Both the position numbers and the translations under genes were made by a program. The notes below the pieces were generated by a model, which made no database searches, was not told where the DNA came from, and worked only from the letters and a program-made list of their open reading frames with translations. A stretch of DNA of 59,536 nt, from contig DASTUF010000050.1 of NCBI GenBank assembly GCA_035759745.1, forward strand, positions 1-59,536, written 5' to 3'. The stretch is from CAMLHP01 sp035759745. Its GTDB lineage: Bacteria > Gemmatimonadota > Gemmatimonadetes > Gemmatimonadales > GWC2-71-9. Position 1 is the stretch's first letter, and the number at the start of each line of letters is the position of its first letter. This document shows positions 7,298-15,280 of the stretch, one piece after another.

Positions 7298-9465
7298 CAC
7301 ATGCGGTTGAGGAGTTCCTTGTACCTGGGCGACGCGTGCAGCGGCTCGAGGTCCGAGTCGTGCTCGATCCATTCCCGATGCCCGAAGCCGTTGGCCACCG
7401 CCTGCTCCAGGCAATCCAGCGCCTGGTCCAGCTCGCCCAGGTTGGCGTACACGCACGCCACATTGTACAGCACGCCGGAGTCGTCCGGATCCAGCGCTAC
7501 CGCGCGCCTGGCGAATTCGATGGCCCGGGTCCGGTCGCCCAGCGCGGCCAGGTCGTTGGCGCCGAAGTACACCGCGCGGGCATCATCAGGATTGAGATCG
7601 AGATGGCGCTCGACCACCGCGAAGTTCTCGCGCCGCGCCTCCACTGATTCCTCGTGCCGGTCCAGCGCCTGGAAGCACAGCGCCTGCAGGCTCAGCGCCT
7701 GGTAGTCCTCCGGCCGGGCGGCGTGAGCCTCGCCGAAACGGCGGGCGGCCTCCTCCATCTTGCCCTGCTGGAAACAGGCCCGGGCGTAGAAGAGCAGCGC
7801 CTCGAAGTTCTTCGGGTCGAGCCGGATCGCGGTCTCGAACTCCTGCGCCGCCGCCGGGTAGTCCTTCTTGAGCGTCAGGGCAAACCCCCGGGCGACGTGC
7901 GCTTCGGCCAGGTCGGGGCCCAACTCGAGCGCCTTGAGGCTCGCGGCCTGGGCGCCCTCGATGTTGGCCTCGGTGGCATCCCACAGCATGTAGAGCAGGC
8001 CATTGCACATGGCGAGCGCGGCGTAGGCCGCCGCATAGCCGGGGTCGATCTCGATCGCACGATCAAACATCCGCCGCGCAAACTTGACGCCCTTTTCGCG
8101 GGTCTGGTGCCAGAACTGCCGGCCGCGCAGGTAGTACTCGTACGCCTCGATGTTGCCCGAACGGGGACGCCCGACCGCCTTCTTCTCGCCGTCGCTCAGC
8201 ACCACTCGCAGCGCCTTCACGATGCTCTCGGCGATCTCGTCCTGGATGGCGAACACGTCCTCCAGCTCCCGGTCGTAGCGCTCGGACCAGAGCTGGTAGC
8301 CATTGGTCACGTCCACCAGCTGGGCGCTGACCCGCAGCCGATTGCCCGCCTTGCGAACGCTGCCCTCGAGCACGGTGCCCACCTTGAGCTTGCGGCCGAT
8401 CTCGCCGATGTCCTCGTTCCTGCCCTTGAAGGCGAAGGCGGAAGTGCGCGACGCCACCCGCAGCGCGTCGATCCGGCTGAGTGCGGTGATGATCTCGTCG
8501 GCGATGCCGTCGGTGAAGTACTCCTGGTCCCGCTGCGGACTCATGTCAGCGAACGGAAGCACCGCAATGGACTTGGTGCCCGAGGTCGACACCTGCATCG
8601 ACGTGGTCGAGAAGGCGGGCGGGGTGTTGGCGCGGCCGGGCTCAAGCGCCTGGCCCAGATCGGCCGCGGTCGGGAAGCGGTCGGCGGGGTCCTGGGCCAG
8701 CGCGCGGAACACCGCGGTCTCGGCGGCCTCGGGTACGCCCGGCCGCGCCTGGCGGAGCGACGGCGGCGGTCCGCCGAATCGCTTCATGATGATTGACTGC
8801 GCATTGGGACCGGTGAACGGCGGCTCGCCGGCGATCATCTCGTACAGCATGCAGCCGAGCGAGTAAATGTCGCTCCGGCCGTCGAGGTTGACCTCGCCCG
8901 ACGCCTGCTCCGGGCTCATGTAGGCCGGGGTGCCGATGGCAGTGCCGGTCTGGGTGAGCGACTCGCTGCCGGCCTCGCTGACCGCCTTGGCGATCCCGAA
9001 GTCGGTGACGATGGCGCCACCCTCATGCAGCATGACGTTCTCGGGCTTGATGTCCCGGTGCACCACGCCCCGGCTGTGGGCGTACCCCAGCGCGCTGGCC
9101 ACCTGCCGGCCGATGGTGAGTACGTCTTCCAGTGGGAGCTGCTTCTCCCGGGCCATCCGCTGCCGCAGGGATTGGCCCTCGACGAACGGCATCACGTAAT
9201 AGAGATGCCCCTCGGTCTCGCCCGAGTCGATCAGGGTCAGGATGTGCGGATGGCTCAGCCGGGCCGCGATCTCGATCTCGCGCAGGAAGCGCTCGGATCC
9301 AACGTTCGCAGCGAGGTGGGAATGCAGGATCTTCACGGCCACCGGACGCCGATGCTTCTGGTCCTCGGCGAGATACACCGTGGCCATGCCGCCCCGGCCG
9401 ATTTCCCGCTGCAGCCGGTAACGGGAGGCCAGGACAGCATCGACCCGGTCGATCGTGTCAGACAG
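7297..9465 (-). CDS. Ser/Thr protein kinase with TolB-like and TPR domains
   Basis: 722 residues from a proposed CTG start at 9465, which has GGAG nine bases upstream; no ATG, GTG or TTG start fits just before the kinase domain, and the longer open frame overlaps the divergent gene at 9621. Residues about 14-280 are a PknB-type kinase: GRGGMATVY glycine loop, VAVK lysine, HRDIKPEN with Asp at about 138, TDFG, GTPAYMSPEQ. Residues about 305-440 are a TolB-N/FlgO-like domain (SIAVLPFADMS, ADEI, YQLWSERYDR). About eight TPR-like repeats run to the end. No membrane helix is evident. This is a common signalling layout in Gemmatimonadota and Acidobacteria; its target is unknown. Confidence 0.87.
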   Translation of the reverse strand: MSDTIDRVDAVLASRYRLQREIGRGGMATVYLAEDQKHRRPVAVKILHSHLAANVGSERFLREIEIAARLSHPHILTLIDSGETEGHLYYVMPFVEGQSLRQRMAREKQLPLEDVLTIGRQVASALGYAHSRGVVHRDIKPENVMLHEGGAIVTDFGIAKAVSEAGSESLTQTGTAIGTPAYMSPEQASGEVNLDGRSDIYSLGCMLYEMIAGEPPFTGPNAQSIIMKRFGGPPPSLRQARPGVPEAAETAVFRALAQDPADRFPTAADLGQALEPGRANTPPAFSTTSMQVSTSGTKSIAVLPFADMSPQRDQEYFTDGIADEIITALSRIDALRVASRTSAFAFKGRNEDIGEIGRKLKVGTVLEGSVRKAGNRLRVSAQLVDVTNGYQLWSERYDRELEDVFAIQDEIAESIVKALRVVLSDGEKKAVGRPRSGNIEAYEYYLRGRQFWHQTREKGVKFARRMFDRAIEIDPGYAAAYAALAMCNGLLYMLWDATEANIEGAQAASLKALELGPDLAEAHVARGFALTLKKDYPAAAQEFETAIRLDPKNFEALLFYARACFQQGKMEEAARRFGEAHAARPEDYQALSLQALCFQALDRHEESVEARRENFAVVERHLDLNPDDARAVYFGANDLAALGDRTRAIEFARRAVALDPDDSGVLYNVACVYANLGELDQALDCLEQAVANGFGHREWIEHDSDLEPLHASPRYKELLNRM

Positions 9466-9494
9466 TGCGCCGTGCTCCGGAAAGGTCTCCCAAC

Positions 9495-9585
9495 TTATCC
9501 GCAGATGACACGGATGACAATCTGCGGACCCGTCTGCGGACCCGTCTGTGGACCCATCTGCGGACTGTGGACGGATTCCGGTTTC
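9495..9585. repeat. 12-bp tandem repeat (CTGCGGACCCGT) in divergent spacer
   Basis: Between the divergent kinase gene and the gene at 9621 there are four consecutive copies of a 12-bp unit (CTGCGGACCCGT, two exact and two degenerate) at about 9530-9577. They are preceded by CAGATGACACGGATGACA, which resembles the CAGATGA-type repeat at 10160-10215. The array lies where the two promoters should be, but no convincing -35/-10 pair was picked out. Confidence 0.5.
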
Positions 9586-9620
9586 GGGGCTACACTGGGC
9601 ATCCCCATCCGGAGCGATCC

Positions 9621-10154
9621 ATGCATCGCTTTGCCTTCCTGCTCGTGCTCGCTGTCCTGCCACCGGCTCAATCGCTCCATGCCCAGCGCAGCGCCACCCC
9701 TGCCGATTCCGCTGTCCGGATCCGGTTCCGGCAGGGCGACTCGGAGGAGTGGGTCTATGCCAATCTGCGCCGGGCCGGCACCGACTCTCTGCACCTGTCG
9801 AATGAACTCGGCGCGTTCGCAGTAGCCAAGGTCGACATCGCCGAGGCCGAAGTGAGCCGCGGGCGCCGTTCGAACACGACCAGGGGGCTCCTTGTCGGAG
9901 GAGGCATAGGTGCCGTCGCGGGAGTAGCCACTGCGGGTGTGCTGGACGCCGTGACTGAGGACAACTTCGAGATCGAGTACTTCCTCCTCGGCGCCGCACT
10001 GGGCTTCGTGCCGGGCGCGCTCCTCGGAGCAGGAACCGGCGCTCTCACACGCTCGGAGCGATGGGAGCGCGTGGATCCACAGGCACCGGCCATCGGGCTT
10101 TACCTCAACCCGGGCGCCGAAGGCACGGTTGTGGGGCTGTCGCTGAGTTTCTAG
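9621..10154 (+). CDS. Exported protein of unknown function, glycine-zipper region
   Basis: 177 residues with a Sec signal peptide (MHRFAFLLVLAVLPPAQSLH, cut after HAQ) and GGAG at 9611. The mature N-terminal half is strand-rich with a DSAVRIRFRQGDSEEW segment and a short repeated polar pattern. The centre (about 92-145) has two Gly/Ala-rich hydrophobic stretches, GLLVGGGIGAVAGVATAGVL and LLGAALGFVPGALLGAGTGA, typical of glycine-zipper envelope proteins. No family was recognised. The C-terminus (VVGLSLSF) ends in an aromatic residue after a beta-like strand, which could suit an outer-membrane or periplasmic location. Confidence 0.75.
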   Translation: MHRFAFLLVLAVLPPAQSLHAQRSATPADSAVRIRFRQGDSEEWVYANLRRAGTDSLHLSNELGAFAVAKVDIAEAEVSRGRRSNTTRGLLVGGGIGAVAGVATAGVLDAVTEDNFEIEYFLLGAALGFVPGALLGAGTGALTRSERWERVDPQAPAIGLYLNPGAEGTVVGLSLSF

Positions 10155-10159
10155 TTCGG

Positions 10160-10215
10160 TCCACAGTCAGCGTCATCCTTGTAGTCATCAGTTTCATCTG
10201 TGGATCATCTGTGGA
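10160..10215. repeat. CAGCGTCATC/TTTCATCTGTGG dispersed repeat
   Basis: This 50-bp degenerate repeat (CAGCGTCATCCTTGTAGTCA, then TCAGTTTCATCTGTGGA) lies between the gene ending at 10154 and the aldo/keto reductase. Versions occur at 319-360 and, reverse-complemented and in frame inside the GMC oxidoreductase gene, at 46785-46827. The copy here also carries an extra ATCATCTGTGGAC unit next to the downstream start region. Confidence 0.55.
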
Positions 10216-10235
10216 CGGATGATATCTTTGACCCT

Positions 10236-11234
10236 ATGGAATACAGACGAGTCGGTGGATCCGGGCTCAAGGTCTCGGCGCTGTCCTTCGGCGCCTGGGT
10301 GACCTTCGGCGAGCAGGTAGGTGACGACACCGCCCGCGACCTCATGCGCACCGCGCGCGAGGCGGGGGTGAACTTCTTCGACAACGCCGAGACCTACGCC
10401 GACGGGGAGGCCGAGTTGATGATGGGCCGGGTGATCCAGCACTTCGGCTGGAAGCGCTCGGACCTGGTGCTCTCCACCAAGATCTTCTGGGGCGGCGATG
10501 GCCCCAACGACCGCGGCCTCTCGCACAAGCACATCGTGGAGGGGACCCTCGCCGCACTGGACCGGCTCCAGACCAGCTACGTCGACCTCATCTTCTGCCA
10601 CCGTCCCGATCTCGACACACCGATCGAGGAAACCGTCCGCGCGATGAGTCATCTCATCGACCGGGGCCTCGCGTTCTACTGGGGCACCAGCGAATGGAGC
10701 GCCGACCAGATCCGTGATGCGTACGGCATCGCGCGTCGGGAGCACCTGGTCCCGCCCACGATGGAGCAGCCACAGTACAACATGTTCACCCGCGACCGGG
10801 TGGAGAAGGAATACGCCCGGCTCTACGACGATATAGGCTTGGGGCTCACGACCTTCAGTCCACTGGCCAGTGGCAACCTGGCCGGCAAGTATCTCGACGG
10901 CGTGCCCAGGGGCACCCGGCTGGACACCGAGGGCTACGAGTACCTCAAAAAGCAGCTGGACACGCCGAGGGGCCGCGACCGGATCGAAAAGGTGAAGCGG
11001 CTGATCCCCATCGCCGAGGAGCTCGGCGCGAGCGTGGCCCAGTTGGCGATCGCGTGGGCGGTGCGGAATCCGCGGGTGAGCACCGTGATCACCGGCGCCT
11101 CCCGGCCGGCGCAGATCATCGAGAACATGAAGGCGCTGGAGCTCTCAAGGAAACTCGGCCCCGACCTGCTCGCGCGCATCGAGGCCGTGCTGGACAATGC
11201 TCCAAAGCCTGCTGTGGACTTCAGGGAGCAGTGA
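10236..11234 (+). CDS. Aldo/keto reductase, Kv-beta-like subfamily
   Basis: 332 residues, cytosolic and NADPH-dependent. The start at 10236 (MEYRRVGGSGLKVSALSFGA) matches the usual beginning of the family. The catalytic tetrad can be seen: Asp in FFDNAETYADG, the following Tyr, Lys in LVLSTKIFWG and His in DLIFCHRPD. Other motifs are WGTSEWSADQI, EQPQYNMFTRDRVE and TTFSPLASGNLAGKY, as in the voltage-gated potassium channel beta-subunit/YghZ group. The C-terminal GASRPAQIIENMKALEL cofactor-binding segment is intact. The physiological carbonyl substrate is unknown. Confidence 0.93.
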   Translation: MEYRRVGGSGLKVSALSFGAWVTFGEQVGDDTARDLMRTAREAGVNFFDNAETYADGEAELMMGRVIQHFGWKRSDLVLSTKIFWGGDGPNDRGLSHKHIVEGTLAALDRLQTSYVDLIFCHRPDLDTPIEETVRAMSHLIDRGLAFYWGTSEWSADQIRDAYGIARREHLVPPTMEQPQYNMFTRDRVEKEYARLYDDIGLGLTTFSPLASGNLAGKYLDGVPRGTRLDTEGYEYLKKQLDTPRGRDRIEKVKRLIPIAEELGASVAQLAIAWAVRNPRVSTVITGASRPAQIIENMKALELSRKLGPDLLARIEAVLDNAPKPAVDFREQ

Positions 11235-11241
11235 GCCTGAC

Positions 11242-11286
11242 CTTCTCACTTCTCACTTCTCACTTCTCACTTCTCACTTCTCACTT
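11242..11286. repeat. Heptameric tandem repeat (CACTTCT)n
   Basis: About six copies of the 7-bp unit CACTTCT stand between the convergent aldo/keto reductase (stop 11232-11234) and TPR genes. The TPR stop codon (complement of 11274-11276) is inside the array and its last codons are read from repeat units. There is a single arm, with no inverse copy nearby. Confidence 0.8.
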
Positions 11287-12785
11287 GGTTTCGACCACAC
11301 GTTGTTCGGATGCCGCTTCTGATCCTCCGCGTACACCCGCCGTGCTTCGTCCTCCCGTCCTGCCTTGCGCAACGCCTCGCCCAGCTGGAGCCGTACTGAC
11401 AAGTGCCAGGTGGGCGGTTCGTCATAGGTGAGCTCGTCCTCCAGCGCCACGCCCTGCTCGAAGATGGCAATAGCCGTGTCCGTCTCTCCCCGCTTGAGCG
11501 CGATGTCGCCGGCGGCCGCCTGCACGGCGATGCCCAGCACCGAGCTCCAGCTGTTGATTCCCCAGATCGTCATTCCCTCGAGCGCCGGGGACGTCGTTGC
11601 CTGGCGGAGCAGCGCGAGTTCACGCTCGGCGGCATCCAGGTCTTCTCGCGCCGAGAAGGCGAGCGCGCGGGCGTAGTGCCGGATGGCATTGGCGTAGACC
11701 AACTCCGGCTCGAAGGCCGGTGTCTCCAGCACTTCGGTCCAGCGTCGGAACCGCACCTGGGCGAAGAGCGGCGTAGCGAGGTAGTGCTGCAGCGCGCCCA
11801 TGCCGGACGTGAGGAGCAGGTCCCGGTTGGTGTTGGCGGCCACCTTGTTGGCTGCGGTGATCGCGGTTTCCTCCCGGCCCGCCATCGTGGCCGCGAACCA
11901 GAGGAAGTGATAGTTGTGCGGATAGTACCCCAGGCGGTAGGCGCCGTCCGGCGCCATGTCAGCGAGATGCGCTTCGTCCGCGTGCACCGCGTGGAGATTG
12001 TTCTCGATGGCATCGTCGTAGCGGCCCACCCGGATGTAGATGTGCGCCGGCATGTGGACGATATGCCCCGCGCCCGGCATCAACGAGGGCAGGCGCTCGG
12101 CGCAGGGCACGGCACGTTCGGGCGCGACCGCCTCGACAGCATGGATGAAGAAGTGGCACGCACCCGGATGGTCAGGTGAGCGGTCGAGCACCTGCTCCAG
12201 CAGCGCCAGCGCCGAGGCGCCATTGGGCTTCGGCTCGCCCGACGGGAGGTAGTAGTCCCACGGGCTCAGGTTCATCAGCGCATCCGCGGCCAGCACCGCC
12301 GCGTCGTCGTCCTGCGGGAAGCGCGCCGCCAGGGCCACCATCGCGTCGGCGTACGCGGTGTCGCGCTGGCTCCGCTCCGCCATTGGATCCGGTCCGTAGC
12401 GCAGGGCCATCGCCTGGATGTAGGCCTGCTCCTTCGCGCCGGCCTGCGGTGCCAGTTCAACGGCTGTCCGGATCGCAGTCCACGCTGCCGCGCCGCTGGC
12501 GGAATCCATCGCGCCATTGATGTTGGGCCCGAAGGCGAGCGCCTCACCCCAGAGGCACATGGCGCAGCCAGGATCACGGCGGGCTCCCTCGCGGAATGAC
12601 CGGATCGCCTCGGCGTGGTTGAAGCCATAGGTGAGCCGCACCCCCTGGTCGAAGTACGCCTGGGTGGGAGCAATGCCGGTGCTGATGGCGTGATGGTGGC
12701 TGCCGAGATCCCGGTACAGTGGCACCGAGTCGGCGGGCGCCTGGATCGCGGCAGCGAGCAGGAGATGGAAAGCGAGCGTGAGCAT
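11274..12785 (-). CDS. Exported tetratricopeptide-repeat protein
   Basis: 503 residues starting with a signal peptide (MLTLAFHLLLAAAIQAPADS); the frame is open further upstream, but this start removes the overlap with the divergent promoter region. After a conserved N-terminal box (HHHAISTGIAPTQAYFDQG, then GFNHAEAIRSFREGARRDPG and CAMCLWGEALAFGPNIN) the protein is helical and TPR-like throughout. His/Cys-rich segments such as GACHFFIHAVEAV and HMPAHIYIRVG suggest a metal or haem site, but this is speculative. The family is widespread in environmental bacteria and functionally uncharacterised. The final residues PSEK come from the heptamer array. Confidence 0.85.
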   Translation of the reverse strand: MLTLAFHLLLAAAIQAPADSVPLYRDLGSHHHAISTGIAPTQAYFDQGVRLTYGFNHAEAIRSFREGARRDPGCAMCLWGEALAFGPNINGAMDSASGAAAWTAIRTAVELAPQAGAKEQAYIQAMALRYGPDPMAERSQRDTAYADAMVALAARFPQDDDAAVLAADALMNLSPWDYYLPSGEPKPNGASALALLEQVLDRSPDHPGACHFFIHAVEAVAPERAVPCAERLPSLMPGAGHIVHMPAHIYIRVGRYDDAIENNLHAVHADEAHLADMAPDGAYRLGYYPHNYHFLWFAATMAGREETAITAANKVAANTNRDLLLTSGMGALQHYLATPLFAQVRFRRWTEVLETPAFEPELVYANAIRHYARALAFSAREDLDAAERELALLRQATTSPALEGMTIWGINSWSSVLGIAVQAAAGDIALKRGETDTAIAIFEQGVALEDELTYDEPPTWHLSVRLQLGEALRKAGREDEARRVYAEDQKRHPNNVWSKPSEK

Positions 12786-12938
12786 GGTGGTTCTCCGTGA
12801 AGGTTCATTCGTCCACCCATGAATGCGCAGGTTCGTGCTACCACCCGACACGAGCGCCTGGCCCACGTTCGGCCGGCCATTCGGCCGGCGTTTGGGCTAT
12901 ATTGTCGAGATACATCAAACAGCGAGCAATTGGAGCAA

Positions 12939-14096
12939 ATGGCGACTGCCGCCCGGCATTGCCCGTCCTGTCACACCTCCCTCGCCGATGACGCGCAGTT
13001 CTGTCATCGGTGCCTGATCGCCACGCCCAGCGAACCGGGGGTCGATCCCAGGTTGACGCCCACGAGCGCGGTGGAAGTGGGCCGGGTGCGGCGGGTGCTG
13101 GCCGAACAGTACCAGATCGAGCGGGTGGTGGGCGAGGGCGGGATGGCGACGGTATTCCGGGCCGAGGACCTGAAGCACCGCCGGAAGGTCGCGGTGAAGG
13201 TGATGCGGCCGGAACTGGCCGCCACGCTGGGCGGCGACCGGTTCCTGCGCGAGGTGGAGATCGCCGCCCAGCTAAATCATCCGCACATAGTGTCGATGCA
13301 CGATTCGGGCGACAACGACGGCGTGCTCTACTACGTGATGCCGTTCGTCGAGGGTGAGTCGCTGACCCAGCGCCTCGCGCGGGAGGGCCCGCTGCCGGTG
13401 GGCGACGCACTGCGCATCGCACGGCAGGTGTCCGACGCGCTGGCGCATGCCCACAAGCGCGGGATCATCCACCGCGACATCAAGCCCGGCAACATCATGC
13501 TCTCGGAAGGCCACGCGCTGGTGGCCGACTTCGGGATTGCCCGTGCACTTCGGAGCGGCGCCACCGCCATCACCACGGCGGGGCTCGCCATCGGCACGCC
13601 CCACTACATGAGCCCCGAGCAGGCCACCGGATCACGCGAAGTGGACGAGCGCACTGACGTGTACGCGGTGGGCGCGGTGCTCTATGAGATGCTGACCGGC
13701 GGGCCGCCCTTCACCGGCCGTTCAGGCCAGGCAATCATCTCGCGCAGCGTCACCGAGCCGCACCGGCCACTCGCGGCTTCCCGGCCGGGCCTCCCTCCGT
13801 CACTGGAGCCGCTGGTGAGCAAGGCGCTCGCCAAGAGCGCCGCCGATCGGGTGGCCTCCGCCGAAGAACTCTCGAACCAGATCGCGAAGGTGCAGACGGA
13901 GCTGGCGCGGGCTTCGGTCCCCATGGCCCACGTGACTGCGGACGAGCTGCGGCGATGGGGAATGCTGGGCGGCGCGCTGGTGCTTTCGCTGGTGCTGCTC
14001 TCGTTCATTGCCGGCCGGTGGGGACTGCCGCCCTGGTTGCTGCTCCTGGCCGCAGTCGGCCTCGGGCTGGCGGTGTGGGTACTGAAAAAGAAGTGA
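12939..14096 (+). CDS. Zinc-ribbon Ser/Thr protein kinase, membrane-anchored
   Basis: 385 residues from ATG 12939, with GGAG at 12932. Residues 8-25 form a zinc ribbon (C8-x2-C11, C22-x2-C25). Residues about 65-325 are a PknB-type kinase: VGEGGMATVF loop, VAVK lysine near 87, HRDIKPGN with catalytic Asp about 180, ADFG, GTPHYMSPEQ. Two hydrophobic helices (about 342-359 and 361-382) end the protein, so the kinase faces the cytosol and is tail-anchored. There is no extracellular sensor domain, so input probably arrives through the ribbon or a partner. It is divergent from the TPR gene across a 153-bp spacer with no clear promoter consensus. Confidence 0.92.
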   Translation: MATAARHCPSCHTSLADDAQFCHRCLIATPSEPGVDPRLTPTSAVEVGRVRRVLAEQYQIERVVGEGGMATVFRAEDLKHRRKVAVKVMRPELAATLGGDRFLREVEIAAQLNHPHIVSMHDSGDNDGVLYYVMPFVEGESLTQRLAREGPLPVGDALRIARQVSDALAHAHKRGIIHRDIKPGNIMLSEGHALVADFGIARALRSGATAITTAGLAIGTPHYMSPEQATGSREVDERTDVYAVGAVLYEMLTGGPPFTGRSGQAIISRSVTEPHRPLAASRPGLPPSLEPLVSKALAKSAADRVASAEELSNQIAKVQTELARASVPMAHVTADELRRWGMLGGALVLSLVLLSFIAGRWGLPPWLLLLAAVGLGLAVWVLKKK

Positions 14097-14176
14097 GTGG
14101 GGAGTGGGAAGTGGGGAGTGGGTGGAAGATTCATTACCTCCCACTCCCCACTTTCTACTTCCCACTTCCCACTTCT
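14094..14176. repeat. Inverted heptameric repeat (GTGGGAA type)
   Basis: The left arm (14094-14131) has GTGGGGA/GTGGGAA units and the right arm (14143-14176) has their inverse (TCCCACT units), so the whole can fold into a long hairpin. It lies between the convergent kinase and GNAT genes. The kinase stop (14094-14096) and the GNAT stop (14155-14157) are both within it. Confidence 0.85.
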
Positions 14177-14628
14177 TTCACACACCGCAGGATCTCTTCC
14201 CGATAGCCCAGGTGCTCGTAGAACCCGCGCGCGCGGCGGTTGTTGACGAAGACCGACAGCTCCACCCTGCCATAGCCGCGCTTCGCGGCCCACCGCTCGG
14301 TCGCCTCCATCAACTGCCGAGCCACACCCCTGCCTGCCGCCGCCTCTGCCACGGCCAGCACCTCGATGTACGCCAGCGGCTCTCCGGTGAAGTAATCGGT
14401 GTCCGTGTTCGCGAACACGGTGCCAAGGATGGCGCCCTCGTCCTCGGCAACGAGGAAGAGCACATCACCGGCTGGCTGGGTCAGTTGTCGATCGAAATGG
14501 TGCAGGTCTGCCCTGGCTATCTCGTGGGCGGCACGGCCGGCTGGGAGATCGAAGTCGGCCAGGCGCTGGGCCAGCGTCACCACGGCATCGCGGTCTGCCG
14601 GAGTCGCCGAGCGGAGTCGGATGGGCAT
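14155..14628 (-). CDS. GNAT-family N-acetyltransferase
   Basis: 157 residues starting at ATG 14628 (MPIRLRSATPADRDAVVTLA). The GNAT core is complete: motif D/C at the N-terminus, strand 4 (AYIEVLAVAEAAAGRGVARQ) with the acetyl-CoA pyrophosphate loop AAGRGVA, and motif B (VNNRRARGFYEHLGY). It probably uses acetyl-CoA to acetylate an amine or antibiotic-like substrate; the acceptor is unknown. The last residues (EVGSGK) are read from GTGGGAA heptamers, so the current C-terminus is repeat-derived. Confidence 0.9.
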   Translation of the reverse strand: MPIRLRSATPADRDAVVTLAQRLADFDLPAGRAAHEIARADLHHFDRQLTQPAGDVLFLVAEDEGAILGTVFANTDTDYFTGEPLAYIEVLAVAEAAAGRGVARQLMEATERWAAKRGYGRVELSVFVNNRRARGFYEHLGYREEILRCVKEVGSGK

Positions 14629-14746
14629 GGCCAAACGTATAACGATCCGGTCACCTCTTGCGGGTTCGGGTTTTCTTCGGTATCGTAGCCGGGTACCTGA
14701 CAGTATCGGTTCCCGCACAGCGGTATTTCACCCGAAGGAGGCAGCT

Positions 14747-15214
14747 ATGGCAGTCAAGGCAATCCCCGATGGCTACAACAGCGTCACTCCGTACCTCGTT
14801 GTCGAAGGCGCCGACCGGGCCATCGATTTCTACAAGAAGGCGTTCGGCGCATCGGAGGCCTACCGCCTGGATCACGAGGGCAAGGTGGCGCACGCCGAAC
14901 TGAAGATCGGCAATTCCATGCTGATGATCAGCGAGCCGATGGCCAACTCGGTCTATCAGGACCCGATCTCGATCGGCGGCTCGCCGGTCGGGCTCATGAT
15001 CTACGTCGAGGACGTGGACAAGGTGTACCAGCAGGCGATTGCGGCGGGCGCCACCGAGATTCGGCCGGTCGAGGACCAGTTCTACGGAGACCGGTCAGGC
15101 AACCTGAAGGATCCCTTCGGCCACCTGTGGACCGTAGCCACGCACGTGGAAGACGTCTCGCCGGAGGAGATCAATCGGCGGTTCGAAGCGGAGTACGGGG
15201 CGGCGGCTGAATAG
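14747..15214 (+). CDS. VOC-family (glyoxalase/bleomycin-resistance-like, PhnB type) protein
   Basis: 155 residues with a strong ribosome site (GAAGGAGG at 14734-14741). It has the PhnB-like pattern: YLVVEGADRAIDFYKKAFGA, then HAELKIGNSMLMISE, GLMIYVEDVD and DPFGHLWTVATHVEDVSPEE. The HAEL His and the FGHLW His are the usual metal-contact positions of the betaalphabetabetabeta fold. Such proteins bind small metabolites or antibiotics; no substrate can be assigned. The stop codon TAG begins the heptamer repeat shared with the convergent sulfatase. Confidence 0.92.
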   Translation: MAVKAIPDGYNSVTPYLVVEGADRAIDFYKKAFGASEAYRLDHEGKVAHAELKIGNSMLMISEPMANSVYQDPISIGGSPVGLMIYVEDVDKVYQQAIAAGATEIRPVEDQFYGDRSGNLKDPFGHLWTVATHVEDVSPEEINRRFEAEYGAAAE

Positions 15215-15280
15215 GGGCCAGGGGTCAGGGGTCAGGGATTGCAACAAGTCGTGACCCCTGATCCCTAGTCCCTGACCCCT
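15214..15280. repeat. Inverted heptameric repeat (GGGGTCA type)
   Basis: The left arm has GGGGTCA units (15215-15238) and the right arm has their inverse (TGACCCC/TGATCCC, 15252-15280), around a short loop. It separates the convergent VOC and sulfatase genes. The VOC stop is at its left edge and the sulfatase stop (15265-15267) lies inside the right arm. Confidence 0.85.

Noticed and set aside
9466..9999. Upstream extension of the kinase open frame
   Set aside because: It runs antisense through the signal-peptide protein at 9621-10154, has no domain content, and crosses the 12-bp repeat array.
14094..14176. Possible CRISPR-like array
   Set aside because: The units are 7 bp, contiguous and without spacers; the same holds for the other arrays. 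No Cas genes are present.
14747..15214. Bleomycin or fosfomycin resistance gene
   Set aside because: The VOC protein has the generic PhnB-like pattern, which does not identify a resistance function.
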